Part shown: positions 35,196 through 43,490 of the stretch, in pieces
How positions within the stretch are numbered: position 1 is the first letter of the stretch
How the letters are laid out: each line of letters starts with the position of its first letter
Assembly: GCA_963695675.1 (NCBI GenBank)
Contig: CAVOGY010000002.1
Coordinates: forward strand, 1-64,000
Origin: DASUPK01 sp963695675
GTDB taxonomy: Bacteria; Actinomycetota; Thermoleophilia; Solirubrobacterales; 70-9
Reading direction: 5' to 3'
Length of the DNA stretch: 64,000 nucleotides
Translations under genes and position numbers: made by a program
Notes under the pieces: generated by a model
Databases searched by the model: none
Seen by the model: only the letters and a program-made list of their open reading frames with translations
What the model was told of the DNA's origin: nothing

Positions 35196-36325
35196 GGCCG
35201 CACGCCGCCTGTGTGGGGCGGCGGGCGCAGCTTGGCGATCTTGGGCTTCTGGAAGAGCAGTCGCATCCCATCCTCGGCGGCGAAGAAGAAGAAGGCGCCG
35301 ATGCCCTGCCTCAGTCCTGCTTGGACGCACGAGGCCGCGGTGGCGGGCGAGGTGCGCAGGATCGACTGGGTTGCGGTGGGATCCGGCGAGTCGCTGAAGG
35401 AGAGCTCCATCGCGAGGTTGCCGATCGAAGGCTTCACTGCCGGATCCAGTGGGATCGTCTCCCCCGTCTCTTGGTTGAATCCGAACTGGTACTGGAAGAG
35501 GAGCTTCTTGGCCCGCGCGCGGAAGCCGGCGGCGCCCCGTCTCGCGCACGCGTCCTGGGTCTGCACGGCGAGCGGGCCAAGCTTCGGGGCGCCGAGGCGG
35601 GCGTTCTTCTCGTTCAGGTCCTGTGCGATCTCGCCGAAGTTCCAGCCCGCGTGATCCTGGGGGGCCAGCCCGGTTTGCTTGCCGGCGCCGGCCAGGTTCG
35701 CCGCCACGGTCGAGGCGACACCCAGGTTCCAGCCCTGAATAAGCGGTAGGGCCAGCTCGAACTTGTCGGCCCAGCGAGGTCGCTCCGGGTCCGTGAGGCG
35801 CCCAGCTTCCCAGTCGCCCCGCTCGTAGTCGGTGAGTAGTGCGAATACGGACGGGTGGTCGATCAGCGAGAAGGCGTAACCGGGCTGGGTCGGGTCGAAG
35901 CTCATCCCGTTCAGGGCGATGATTCGGTTACAGGGGAACGCGCGATGCAGGCGAGTGGCCAGGCGGGCGGCGACGGTTGGAGTGACCTCCGGGAAGCTGT
36001 CGGTGCCCTCGAAGCGGGTGTTGATGACGAAGATGTCCCGGGGCCGGACCCGACTGGCCAGGCCGCCGCCCGGCTTCGTCCACGTCTTGACGTTGCCCTT
36101 GGTGTTGATTCGGATCAACATCGTGAATCGGGTCCGTGCCCGGCCGGTTGGGCTGAGGCCCTCGGGCGGCGCGGGGCAGCCCACCTTGGCCTGGGCCGCC
36201 GGCGGCGCAGCCGAGCGTCCGGCGATCAGGAGCAGCGCAAGCACGGCGATGGCGGCCGCGAGCGCGACAAGCGGGCGGGCGCGAAAGGACGCGCTCCCAG
36301 GTGGGTTTGTGGGGAGTCCTGCCAT
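35192..36325 (-). CDS. Hypothetical secreted or membrane-anchored protein
   Basis: 377 aa. One N-terminal membrane helix (LVALAAAIAVLALLLIAGRSAA, residues about 19-40) and a soluble extracytoplasmic domain of about 330 residues with four Cys (VGCPAPPEG, AFPCNRII, QDACARRG, AASCVQAG) that could form two disulphides. The segment IALNGMSFDPTQPGYAFSL and the late MELSFSDSPDP have no clear match. The stop overlaps the convergent dehydrogenase stop. No family recognised. Confidence 0.55.
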   Translation of the reverse strand: MAGLPTNPPGSASFRARPLVALAAAIAVLALLLIAGRSAAPPAAQAKVGCPAPPEGLSPTGRARTRFTMLIRINTKGNVKTWTKPGGGLASRVRPRDIFVINTRFEGTDSFPEVTPTVAARLATRLHRAFPCNRIIALNGMSFDPTQPGYAFSLIDHPSVFALLTDYERGDWEAGRLTDPERPRWADKFELALPLIQGWNLGVASTVAANLAGAGKQTGLAPQDHAGWNFGEIAQDLNEKNARLGAPKLGPLAVQTQDACARRGAAGFRARAKKLLFQYQFGFNQETGETIPLDPAVKPSIGNLAMELSFSDSPDPTATQSILRTSPATAASCVQAGLRQGIGAFFFFAAEDGMRLLFQKPKIAKLRPPPHTGGVRP

Positions 36326-36441
36326 TTGGACGAGGCGCCGCGGAAGCTAGCGGCGCTTCTTGACCGAACACGCGAAGGAGCTTGCAGTTGTGGTCAGGAA
36401 ACTCGGCGGTTGAAGCGAGGACGCGAGACGGCGGGACCCGA

Positions 36442-37642
36442 TCAATCGCGAAGTCGCAGTTGCACCAACCCCCCGAAGCTCTCAATCGCCGCCCGCAGAT
36501 CCGGCTCCGCGGTGTCCTCCTCGGGTGCGTGGCTGACCCCGGCGATCGAGGGGGAAAAGACCATTGCGGTCGGGACGTGCGGCGCCATCGAGGCGGCGTC
36601 GTGGAGGGCGCCGCTGGGCAGCTCGAAGGCGGTGCCGGTGACCTGCTCGCACGCCTCCCGCGCGAGTGCCACCAGCTCCGGGTCGAACGCGATCGGCTCG
36701 ATCCGCCAGACGGGCTCCTCGCTCCACTCGCAGCTCCGCTCTGCCGCGCAGGCGGCGACTTCCTCGCGGACCGAGCTGAGCATCCGGGCCAGGGCATCCG
36801 CGTCGCGGTTGCGCAGGTCGACGACCATCGAGGCGCGGCCGGGAACCGCGGTTGGGATCCCGGGCTCGAACGTCATCTCGCCGACCGTTCCCACGCCCCC
36901 CTCGCGGAGGGCGATCTCCTCGATCCGCAGGGCGGCGGCCGCGGCGGCCAGGCCGGCGTCGTGGCGCGCGTCCATCGGCGTCGTGCCCGCATGCGAGACG
37001 CGCCCGCGGATCAGGAGGCGGAGCCTCTCCACCCCGACGCAGCCGCTCACTGCGGCCGCCTTGATGCGCTCCGCCTCCAGGACCGGCCCCTGCTCGATGT
37101 GGAGCTCCAGGTAGGAGCCGATCCGCTCGAGCCTCGAGCGGGACTCGAGCACGCGGTCGAGCTCGACGCCGTTCTCGGCCAGCACGCCGGGCGCCCGGCG
37201 GCCGTCGGCGTCCCGGGCGCCGCTCAGCTCGGCCGGGTCGAAGGTGCCCGCCACCGCGGAGCTGCCGAACAGGCTGCGGCCGAAGCGGGCGCCCTCCTCG
37301 TCCGCCCAGTCCACCAGGGCCAGCGTCCTCGGCGGGCTCGCGCCGGAGGTCGCCCAGGCGCGGAGCACGCCGAGGGCCCCCATCACGCCGAGGGCGCCGT
37401 CCAGCCAGCCTCCGTTCGGCACCGAGTCCAGATGCGAGCCGACCGCGAGCGCCGGCTCGCTGCTCGCCCGGCAGATAGGCCCAGGCGTTGCCGGCCTCGT
37501 CGATCTCCGGTTCGAGATCGATCTCGGCCAGCAACTCCCGGAGGAATTCGCGTGCCGCGCGCCATCCCTCTCCCCAGCAGAGTCGCTGCGCGCCCTCTGA
37601 GTCGCCGGTCCGATCGGCGAGCTCGCGAAGGTCCGCGATCAC
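36442..37642 (-). CDS. M20-family N-carbamoyl-amino-acid/allantoate amidohydrolase, one frameshift
   Basis: About 400 aa from GTG 37642, which overlaps the amidinohydrolase stop (GTGA). Signature stretches of the hydantoinase/carbamoylase family are all present: VGSHLDSVPNGGWLDGALGV, DEEGARFGRSLFGS, LELHIEQGPVLE, GRVSHAGTTPMDARHD and SGALHDAASMA. These hold the two metal ions that hydrolyse an N-carbamoyl group to amine, CO2 and ammonia. The frame breaks at about 37460 (GEQ to EPALAVG). It is the last gene of a coupled three-gene operon, so a ureido product of the preceding enzyme is the likely substrate. Confidence 0.85.
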
Positions 37643-38569
37643 GCGCTCCCAGCGTCGAGATCGCCGGTTCGCCATAGACGGGTTGCGCAATCGCGCACCC
37701 GCGCATCTCTCGCGCGAAGCGCCTGGCCCGAGGCAGTGGGCTCCGCCCCCGCCGAGGGTGAACATGGAGAGGTCCAGCTCGATCACCGTGATCCCGCGCG
37801 CCCGCAGGGCCTCGTTGAGCTCGGTTGCCCCCGACGACGAGACGACGCGCTCCCCACCCAGGGAAATGCCGTTCACCCCGAGCGCGAAGGCCTCCTCGCC
37901 GCTCACCTCGATCAGGTCGAACCCCTTCTCTCGCAGCCACTGAACCGCGGCCGCGGGGAGGACCTCGGCGCAGACGGCGGCCAGCTTCTCGGCCAGCACG
38001 GCCACCAGCACGTCGATGTGGACGTAGCGCTCGGGAAAAGGCTGTACGCGGGCCTCCCAGCCATCCTCTGCGAACCAGCCCGCGAGCTGCTCGGCCGCGA
38101 CCTCCTGTGTGCGCGTCTCGCCGCTGCCGATCAGCACGCTGCCCGGCTCGATGATCATCACGTCCCCGCCCTCGAGCGAGCCGGCCGTGACCATCGCGCG
38201 GATCGGGATACCCGCCTCCTGATGAAAGCGGATTGCCGGTGCGTACTCGCCACGCCGCCACCATTGGCTGAGCTGGGTGATCACGGTGCCGTTCGGCCCC
38301 ATCGCGCTCGAGTCGCGCGCGAAGACCTGGTAGGGAAGCGCCGGATCGGGCTCGAGGAAGTGGCAGCGGACGTCGGCGTCCTCGTAGGCCGAGACCAGCT
38401 CCGCGTGCTGGGTGGCGGCGAGGACGGGGTCGTAGCGATGGCCCGCTTCCAGCGTCGCGCGGCTGATCGCACTCGTCGGAAGCCAGCGGAAGTTCTCGGG
38501 CCTGCAGAGCAGGACGTCGAGCAGACGGCCGTGCTCGGAGTCGACCCCCCAGGCGGGCTCCGGGCTCAT
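37639..38569 (-). CDS. DDAH-type amidinohydrolase (guanidino-group-modifying enzyme), frameshift near 3' end
   Basis: About 310 aa from ATG 38569, overlapping the decarboxylase stop (ATGA). Motifs of the arginine-deiminase/DDAH superfamily are VFARDSSAMGPNGTVI, AGSLEGGDVMII, ERYVHIDVLVAVL (catalytic His) and TLGGGGAHCLG with the nucleophilic Cys near the end. The frame as written runs on into the next gene; dropping one base at about 37730 brings the expected stop TGA at 37641-37639, which overlaps the M20 start. It hydrolyses a guanidino group to a ureido group. Dimethylarginine, arginine and agmatine are all possible. Confidence 0.85.
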
Positions 38570-40059
38570 TCCCTCACCACCCGGATGGTCCGCAGGGAAC
38601 GGTCGCTTGCTCCCCGGACAAGCCCGCCGTGGGCAAGCGAGTCGGCGATGTAGTCCAAGGTCGGTCCAGTCAGCCTCTCGCCCGGGAGCACGTTCGGAAC
38701 GCCCGGCGGGTAGGCGGCGAGCGACTCGGCGGCGATCCTGCTCTCCGCCTGCTCGAACGCGACCACCTCCTGCGCGCCGAGGAACGCATCCCGCGGGGCC
38801 AACTCCAGCGGGCCCCAGGGCGGCGGCTCCGCGAAGGCGCGCCGCTCCTCCAGGTCCCCCGGACCGATCTCCTCGACCGCATGCCGGAGACCATCCACGA
38901 GCCGCTCAGCCGGTGCCGTCGGCATTTCGCCGATGCCGAAGACGGCGACGATCACGTTCTCGGAGAAGAGCTCGAGGATGATGTCGTCGCGCTCGCGCAT
39001 CAGCCGGGCGATCCGGTGTCCGGTGGCACCCGTTCCCCTGACGTCGACGGAGAGACGCAGAGGGTCCCAGGCGGCGACACTGTTGCGTCCCGCGAGCCGC
39101 TCGTCGAGCACGTTCAAGCCCGGGATCTCGCGGATCTGCTCGCGGGTTTTCGCCAGGCTGCGCAGCGTCTCCGAGAGCAGATCCTCGCCTCGGGTGGCGG
39201 CGAACCGCCGTGCGGCATCCAGGGAGGCCGTCAGGAGCGCGTTCGGGCTGGTGGACTCGACCAAGGTCACCGAGCGGTCGATTACATCCTCGTCGACACG
39301 CCCGCCATCGCCGAGATGGAGAATCGCTGACTGCGTCAGGCTGCCGACGATCTTGTGGGTGCTGGACAGCACCAGGTCGGCTCCGCCGCGGAGGGCGCCC
39401 CTTGGGAGGGCGTCGTGGAAGTAGAGGTGGGCTCCCCAGGCTTCGTCTACCACGAGCGGAACGTCGCGGGCGTGAGCGACGTCCGCGAGCTCTTCGATGC
39501 GGGCGACGGCCCCGAAGTAGGTGGGTGATACCAGCATCGCCGCGACGGCATCGGGCTCCGACTCGAGCGCGGCGTCGAGCGCCTCGGGGGTGACGCAGTG
39601 GGCGATGCCGAGCTCCCGGTCGATCTCGGGGGCGACGAACGTCGGCCGCAGACCGGAGAGAACGAGCCCGTCGATCGTCGAGGAGTGGACATTGCGCTGT
39701 ACCACGACCCGCCCGCGATGCGGTGGCCCGGTGGCGAGCTTGCCGGTCGCGTGGGCGAGGCTCATGCAGATCGCGTGGTTTCCGCCGGAAGCACCGTTGA
39801 CCAGGAACCAGCTACGCCGGGCGCCCCAGGCCTCCGCGGCGAGGCGCTGGGCGCGCTGGAACGGCGTCGGCTCCGGGCCGACGTCGATCCCCTCGATGCT
39901 AGGCGGGACGTCGTGGAGGACGGCGGCCTCCCCGAGGGCGGCGATCAGGCCGGGATCGGATCCGGTGCCCTTGTGCCCCGGGATGTGGAACCGCCCCGGG
40001 TTGCGAGCCACGTAAGAGACGACCGCGTCGAGGTAGGGCGCTTCCGTCTGATCAGCCAT
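38566..40059 (-). CDS. PLP-dependent Orn/Lys/Arg decarboxylase
   Basis: 497 aa. The start motif GRFHIPGHKGTG is that of the aspartate-aminotransferase-fold decarboxylases, followed by LVNGASGGNHA, VVVQRNVHSST, LVVDEAWGAH (Asp near 205) and LSSTHKIVGSLTQS with PLP Lys near residue 236. The C-terminal domain (YPPGVPNVLPGERL) is complete. It lacks the N-terminal wing domain of the large inducible enzymes, like the Bacillus SpeA/YaaO group. Arginine, lysine or ornithine would give agmatine, cadaverine or putrescine. It leads the operon with the amidinohydrolase and carbamoylase. Confidence 0.88.
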   Translation of the reverse strand: MADQTEAPYLDAVVSYVARNPGRFHIPGHKGTGSDPGLIAALGEAAVLHDVPPSIEGIDVGPEPTPFQRAQRLAAEAWGARRSWFLVNGASGGNHAICMSLAHATGKLATGPPHRGRVVVQRNVHSSTIDGLVLSGLRPTFVAPEIDRELGIAHCVTPEALDAALESEPDAVAAMLVSPTYFGAVARIEELADVAHARDVPLVVDEAWGAHLYFHDALPRGALRGGADLVLSSTHKIVGSLTQSAILHLGDGGRVDEDVIDRSVTLVESTSPNALLTASLDAARRFAATRGEDLLSETLRSLAKTREQIREIPGLNVLDERLAGRNSVAAWDPLRLSVDVRGTGATGHRIARLMRERDDIILELFSENVIVAVFGIGEMPTAPAERLVDGLRHAVEEIGPGDLEERRAFAEPPPWGPLELAPRDAFLGAQEVVAFEQAESRIAAESLAAYPPGVPNVLPGERLTGPTLDYIADSLAHGGLVRGASDRSLRTIRVVRE

Positions 40060-40215
40060 CTGCGCCGAGTCTATTTACGCGGCGTCGCTGGCCTCAGGCT
40101 CCGGCTGCTGCGCCGAGCGACGTGCTGAGTGGCCGGCATCGGGCACCGCCGCGCGAAGCTCTCCGAGTGAGCGGTAGGCGGTGGCCGATGACGGCCAAAC
40201 ACACCACCGAGCAAG

Positions 40216-40368
40216 GCGGGGTAGGACGGCCAGGGGGAGAAGGAAACCGGCCGCCCTATCCGCCCGCCTGCGCCGAGGCTGAAACCCGGCGGAGGCGAGG
40301 CTTCTAGATATGTGGGCGGGCGCCGGAGTAGGGGGTCTCCGAACGCCCGCCCGCTGCCTCGACTCGAA
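40216..40368 (-). ncRNA. Candidate small RNA or long leader with two C5-loop hairpins
   Basis: On the minus strand hairpin A (40352 down to 40314) pairs GGGCGGGCG with CGCCCGCCC and, inside it, CGGAG with CTCCG around the loop ACCCCCTA. Hairpin B (40257 down to 40223) pairs AGGGCGGCC with GGCCGTCCT around a loop ending in CTCCCCCT. A promoter candidate ends just upstream. The two C-rich loops recall the actinobacterial 6C RNA class, but each has five Cs, not six. It could also be the leader of the decarboxylase operon. Ends are guesses. Confidence 0.4.
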
Positions 40369-40374
40369 AAAAGA

Positions 40375-40400
40375 TTACCCCACGCCGGACCCACGTAAAC
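40375..40400 (-). promoter_or_regulatory. Sigma-B/F-type promoter facing the hairpin region and decarboxylase operon
   Basis: Minus strand GTTTAC (40400-40395), 14-bp spacer, GGGTAA (40380-40375), close to the GTTTAA-N12-15-GGGTAT consensus. Transcription would start near 40368. Confidence 0.5.
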
Positions 40401-40468
40401 GCGCGGACTAGCCGCGTTTTGCGGCAAGCCGCTCATTGCAGCCGGGGGTCCTACTCTGCGAAACGGCC

Positions 40469-40495
40469 GTTTGCGACCCCCGCAAAGCTGGGTAA
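40469..40495 (+). promoter_or_regulatory. Sigma-B/F-type promoter for the sigma factor gene
   Basis: GTTTGC (40469-40474), 15-bp spacer, GGGTAA (40490-40495). A start near 40502 leaves a leader of about 75 nt to ATG 40578. Fits autoregulation of the sigma factor. Confidence 0.55.
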
Positions 40496-40577
40496 CTACG
40501 GTATGAGGGCGGTTCGGCGTCGTGTTCCGGCAGATACCGATCGAGACCGGCTGCGGGGCGCCAGAAGCCCGGGATCA

Positions 40578-41384
40578 ATGAATGAGATCGCCTCGGCGCA
40601 AACCCAGATGAGCCCCACCCCATCACCCGGGCCGGGCGAGCAGCTGGCCGGCGAGCGTCGGCTGCTGGAGCGTTACGCACAGGAGGGCTCCCCAATCGTG
40701 CGCGAGGAACTGGTGGCGCGCTTCATGCCACTCGCCAGGCGACTCGCAGCGCGGTACGCGGGCGGCGCCGAGCCATTCGACGACCTCGTCCAGGTGGCGA
40801 GCGTAGGACTTGTGAAGGCAATCGATCGCTTCGACCCCGCCCGCGGCACGGCATTCTCCACCTTCGCCGTCCCCACGATCCTGGGCGAGCTGAAGCGGCA
40901 CTTCAGAGACCGAGGCTGGTCCGTGCACGTGCCGCGTGATGTGCAGGAGCGCATCCTTAAGGTCGAGAGGGCGATGTCGGAGCTCCCCGCCAAGCTCGGT
41001 CACTCGCCGACCGTGCAGGACATCGCCGAGCGCATCGAGGCCACCGACGAGGAGGTACTCGAGGCGATGCACGCCGCCCAGGGACACCACGCCGTCTCGC
41101 TCGACGCGACCTCCACGATGGGCGATGGCGACGAGCCCGGCCCGCTGCGCGACCGGATTGGCGAGGAGGACCTCTCCTTCGAGACCGTCGAGTACGGCGA
41201 AGCAATCGGCCCGGTCCTGCAGGAGATCTCCGAACGCGACCGTAAGGTGCTGCACCTGCGCTTCGTGGAGGACCTGACGCAGAGCGAGATCGCCGAGCAG
41301 GTCGGGGTCTCACAGATGCACGTCTCGCGCATCCTCCGAGCCACCGTCGACAAGCTGCGGCAGAGGATCCCCGAAGAGGGCTAG
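40578..41384 (+). CDS. sigF: SigB/SigF-type alternative sigma factor
   Basis: 268 aa from ATG 40578; an ATG at 40503 would add a basic stretch without homology. Sigma70 regions are in order: 2.1-2.4 (ELVARFMPLARRLAARYAG, EPFDDLVQVASVGLVKAIDRF, GTAFSTFAVPTILGELKRHF), region 3 (RDVQERILKVERAMSEL) and region 4 with helix-turn-helix (EDLTQSEIAEQVGVSQMHVSRIL). This is the stress/sporulation SigB/F/G class. Its stop overlaps that of the anti-sigma gene on the other strand. Likely governed by partner switching with the next two genes. Confidence 0.92.
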   Translation: MNEIASAQTQMSPTPSPGPGEQLAGERRLLERYAQEGSPIVREELVARFMPLARRLAARYAGGAEPFDDLVQVASVGLVKAIDRFDPARGTAFSTFAVPTILGELKRHFRDRGWSVHVPRDVQERILKVERAMSELPAKLGHSPTVQDIAERIEATDEEVLEAMHAAQGHHAVSLDATSTMGDGDEPGPLRDRIGEEDLSFETVEYGEAIGPVLQEISERDRKVLHLRFVEDLTQSEIAEQVGVSQMHVSRILRATVDKLRQRIPEEG

Positions 41385-42193
41385 CGAGTCACTTCGAAGA
41401 CGAGGAACTCCGCCGCCTCGCCCCCCGGCGTCTCGCCCTTGGCGACCTCCATCGTGCTGGCCAGGCTGCGAAGCGAGCCGTGGCCCGGCAGCTCCATCGC
41501 GGCGAGCAGCCTCTCTCCGGCGCCCTCCACGAGAGGGCCGACGCGCACGTCGAGGGTCCCGGCGCCGTCCTTGATCGAGATCCCGACGCGGCCGTCCGCA
41601 TAGTCACCTTCGTCGGAGGAGGAGACCGCGTCGCCGAGCAGGACCGTGTCGGCGAGGCGGTCGACCGAGAACTCGGCCCGGGCAGCCAGCGCCCCGATCA
41701 CCCGGGCGAGGACCGGCTGGACGATGGCGCCCGGGGTGATCGCCATCTCGAGCTCCTGGGGCACGTCGGTCGGCGTTCCGTTGTTGCTGAACTCGGGCGG
41801 CGCGTAGCCGAAGCGGATGGTCGTACTGCTGCCCTGGCCGGCGCCGCCGCTGATCTCAAAGCTGTCCGAGAGCGCCGCGATCAGCGGCAGCCCGAGGCCG
41901 AGCGATGGCGCATCGCTCGCATTCGCCCGAGGCCGAAAGCCCTTCCCCTCGTCCCCGATCACGATCTCGAGCTCGCCCTGGCCCGGCTCCGCGGTCACCT
42001 CGAGCGGCCCGGGCTCGTCCTCGTAGGCGTGCAGGACGACGTTGTTGCAGGCCTCCGTGACGACGGTCTTCAGGTCGGCGATCCTCGAACCCGGAAGGCC
42101 GAGAGCCTCGCCCAGTCCGGCGACCGCCTGCCGGACGACCATCACGTTCTCGGCGGTGGCGGGGAGCGTCAGTCGGAGTTCCCGGCCGGTCAC
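41381..42193 (-). CDS. Anti-sigma factor, RsbW/SpoIIAB-like kinase with extra C-terminal domain
   Basis: 270 aa. Residues 1-130 are the GHKL ATPase: VVTEACNNVVLHAYED (N box), VIGDEGKGFRP (G1) and SLGLGLPLIAALSDSFEI (G2). The rest, about 130 residues (VLARVIGALAARAEFSVDRLADTVLLGDAV and on, shortened: AARAEFSVDRLADTVLLGD), is an additional domain that resembles a degenerate second copy of the same fold. It should bind and hold the sigma factor and phosphorylate the STAS partner. ATGA overlap with the STAS gene. Confidence 0.88.
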   Translation of the reverse strand: MTGRELRLTLPATAENVMVVRQAVAGLGEALGLPGSRIADLKTVVTEACNNVVLHAYEDEPGPLEVTAEPGQGELEIVIGDEGKGFRPRANASDAPSLGLGLPLIAALSDSFEISGGAGQGSSTTIRFGYAPPEFSNNGTPTDVPQELEMAITPGAIVQPVLARVIGALAARAEFSVDRLADTVLLGDAVSSSDEGDYADGRVGISIKDGAGTLDVRVGPLVEGAGERLLAAMELPGHGSLRSLASTMEVAKGETPGGEAAEFLVFEVTR

Positions 42194-42564
42194 GGCGGCG
42201 ACTTCCCGGAGCTGCCCGAGACCGCCCCCAGAGCCTCCTCGCGACGGGTATGAACGGGAAGCTCGGCGCGCAGCCCGGTCACCTCGAGCACCCGATCGAC
42301 GGCATTCGACCCGTTCGAGCGGGCGACCGCGAACCCGATGTCCGCCTCGGCGGCCCGTCGACGTCCGTCGAGGATCGCACCGAGGATGGACGAGTCGATG
42401 AAGGTGGCGGGTGAGAGGTCGATGACCGTCGGCGTCCGCTCGTCGAGCAGGCCACCGAGCCGGCGCCTGAGTTGCGGCGCCGTACTGAGGTCGTGTTCTC
42501 CGGAGATGGTCAACACTGCCAAACCTTGATCTATCCGCTCGAGCGCGAGCTCCCCCGTCCGCAC
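42190..42564 (-). CDS. STAS-domain anti-anti-sigma factor
   Basis: 124 aa from GTG 42564. The STAS fold is LAVLTISGEHDLSTAPQLRR with the phosphoacceptor loop TVIDLSPATFIDSSILGAIL (Ser in DSS near residue 58). When not phosphorylated it binds the anti-sigma factor and frees the sigma factor. Transcribed with the anti-sigma gene. A sigma-B/F-type promoter candidate lies just upstream and would give a nearly leaderless message. Confidence 0.9.
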   Translation of the reverse strand: MRTGELALERIDQGLAVLTISGEHDLSTAPQLRRRLGGLLDERTPTVIDLSPATFIDSSILGAILDGRRRAAEADIGFAVARSNGSNAVDRVLEVTGLRAELPVHTRREEALGAVSGSSGKSPP

Positions 42565-42573
42565 ATGGCGGGA

Positions 42574-42600
42574 ACTACCTCAATTTGAGGCCACTCAAAC
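42574..42600 (-). promoter_or_regulatory. Sigma-B/F-type promoter candidate for the STAS/anti-sigma operon
   Basis: Minus strand GTTTGA (42600-42595), 15-bp spacer, GGTAGT (42579-42574). The start codon GTG 42564 is 10 bp away. It overlaps the 3' end of the transporter permease gene. Confidence 0.4.
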
Positions 42601-43488
42601 CTCTTGCTCAGGACGCACGGACGCCATGCGCTCGGCACGCTTCTGCTGCCAGAGCACGAAGCAGATCGCAGTGACCACGAGCACGAACAGCATCGTCGCC
42701 AAAACGTTGACCTGTACCGGGATGCCCCTCAGGTGCGCCCCGAAGACGTAGATCGGGTAGGTCTCAGTGGTCCCCTTGTTGAAGTCGGAGACGATGAAGT
42801 CGTCGATCGAGAGCGCGAAGGCGAGTAGTGCCGCCGCGAGGATTCCGGGCGCAAGCAGCGGCAGGGTGACGTACCTGAAGGTCTCGATTGGGGTCGCCCC
42901 GAGGTCCGCGGCGGCGTCCTCGATGCTGCGGTCGAAGCCGATCAGCCGCGAGCGGACGACGACCACCACGAAGCTGATGCAGAACATGACGTGGGCGATC
43001 AGCAGGGTGGTGAAGCCGAGCGCGATGCCGTAGATCAGGAACAGCGAGAGAAGTGACGCCCCCATCACGATCTCGGGTGTCGCCATCGGCAGGACGATCA
43101 GAAGGTTCGAGGCACGTCGGCCGTAGAACCGATAGCGAACGAGAGCGATCGCCATCAGCGTCCCGATGATCGTTGAAAAGAGCGTCGCCAGCGCCGCAAG
43201 CCGGAAGGAGGTGAAGAGGGCGCTGTTCAGATCCGGGATCGAGAAAGCGTGCTCCCAGTACTTGAGCGTGAATCCGTTGTTGATCGCGAACGCGAGGCGA
43301 TCCCTGTTCTCGGAGGCATCCGCGAACGAGAAGACCGCGATCACCGCGATCGGGATCAGCATGTAGGCAAGCGCGAAGCCCGTGTAGATCTTGAATCCGT
43401 TCCGCCTCAGCCACGCCCAGGCCGCCCGGATGGCCCGGATCGGGCCTGCGGAAATTGCCGGCCTCGCTGTGGCCGTCGCAGACTCCAT
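42595..43488 (-). CDS. potC: Spermidine/putrescine-type ABC transporter permease (PotC-like), system 1
   Basis: 297 aa from ATG 43488. Six membrane helices, and the ABC-binding EAA-type loop is SIEDAAADLGATPIETFRYVTLP (core DAAADLGATPIETFR) near residue 195. SIDDFIVSDFNKGTTETYPIYVFG is the PotC-type C-terminal signature (core SIDDFIVSDFNKG). It forms the channel with PotB. It is the last gene of a six-gene operon transcribed from about 48.8 kb. Confidence 0.92.
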   Translation of the reverse strand: MESATATARPAISAGPIRAIRAAWAWLRRNGFKIYTGFALAYMLIPIAVIAVFSFADASENRDRLAFAINNGFTLKYWEHAFSIPDLNSALFTSFRLAALATLFSTIIGTLMAIALVRYRFYGRRASNLLIVLPMATPEIVMGASLLSLFLIYGIALGFTTLLIAHVMFCISFVVVVVRSRLIGFDRSIEDAAADLGATPIETFRYVTLPLLAPGILAAALLAFALSIDDFIVSDFNKGTTETYPIYVFGAHLRGIPVQVNVLATMLFVLVVTAICFVLWQQKRAERMASVRPEQEV

Positions 43489-43490
43489 CC

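Larger units (their letters stand above)
40060..40577. other. 518-bp divergent intergenic region
   Basis: The largest gap in the window, between the decarboxylase (minus) and the sigma factor (plus). It holds two strong hairpins with C-rich loops on the minus strand and two face-out sigma-B/F-type promoter candidates, listed separately. No protein-coding frame with a credible start was seen. Confidence 0.6.

Noticed and set aside
36482..38569. Apparent single fused protein of amidinohydrolase and M20 hydrolase
   Set aside because: Dropping one base near 37730 gives a stop that overlaps the M20 GTG start (GTGA), the usual spacing in this operon, so two separate proteins are more likely than a fusion.
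40314..40352. Strong hairpin read as a rho-independent terminator
   Set aside because: It lies between two divergent genes, so no transcript from a known gene ends there, and no U-run follows on either strand; a structured RNA is the better reading.
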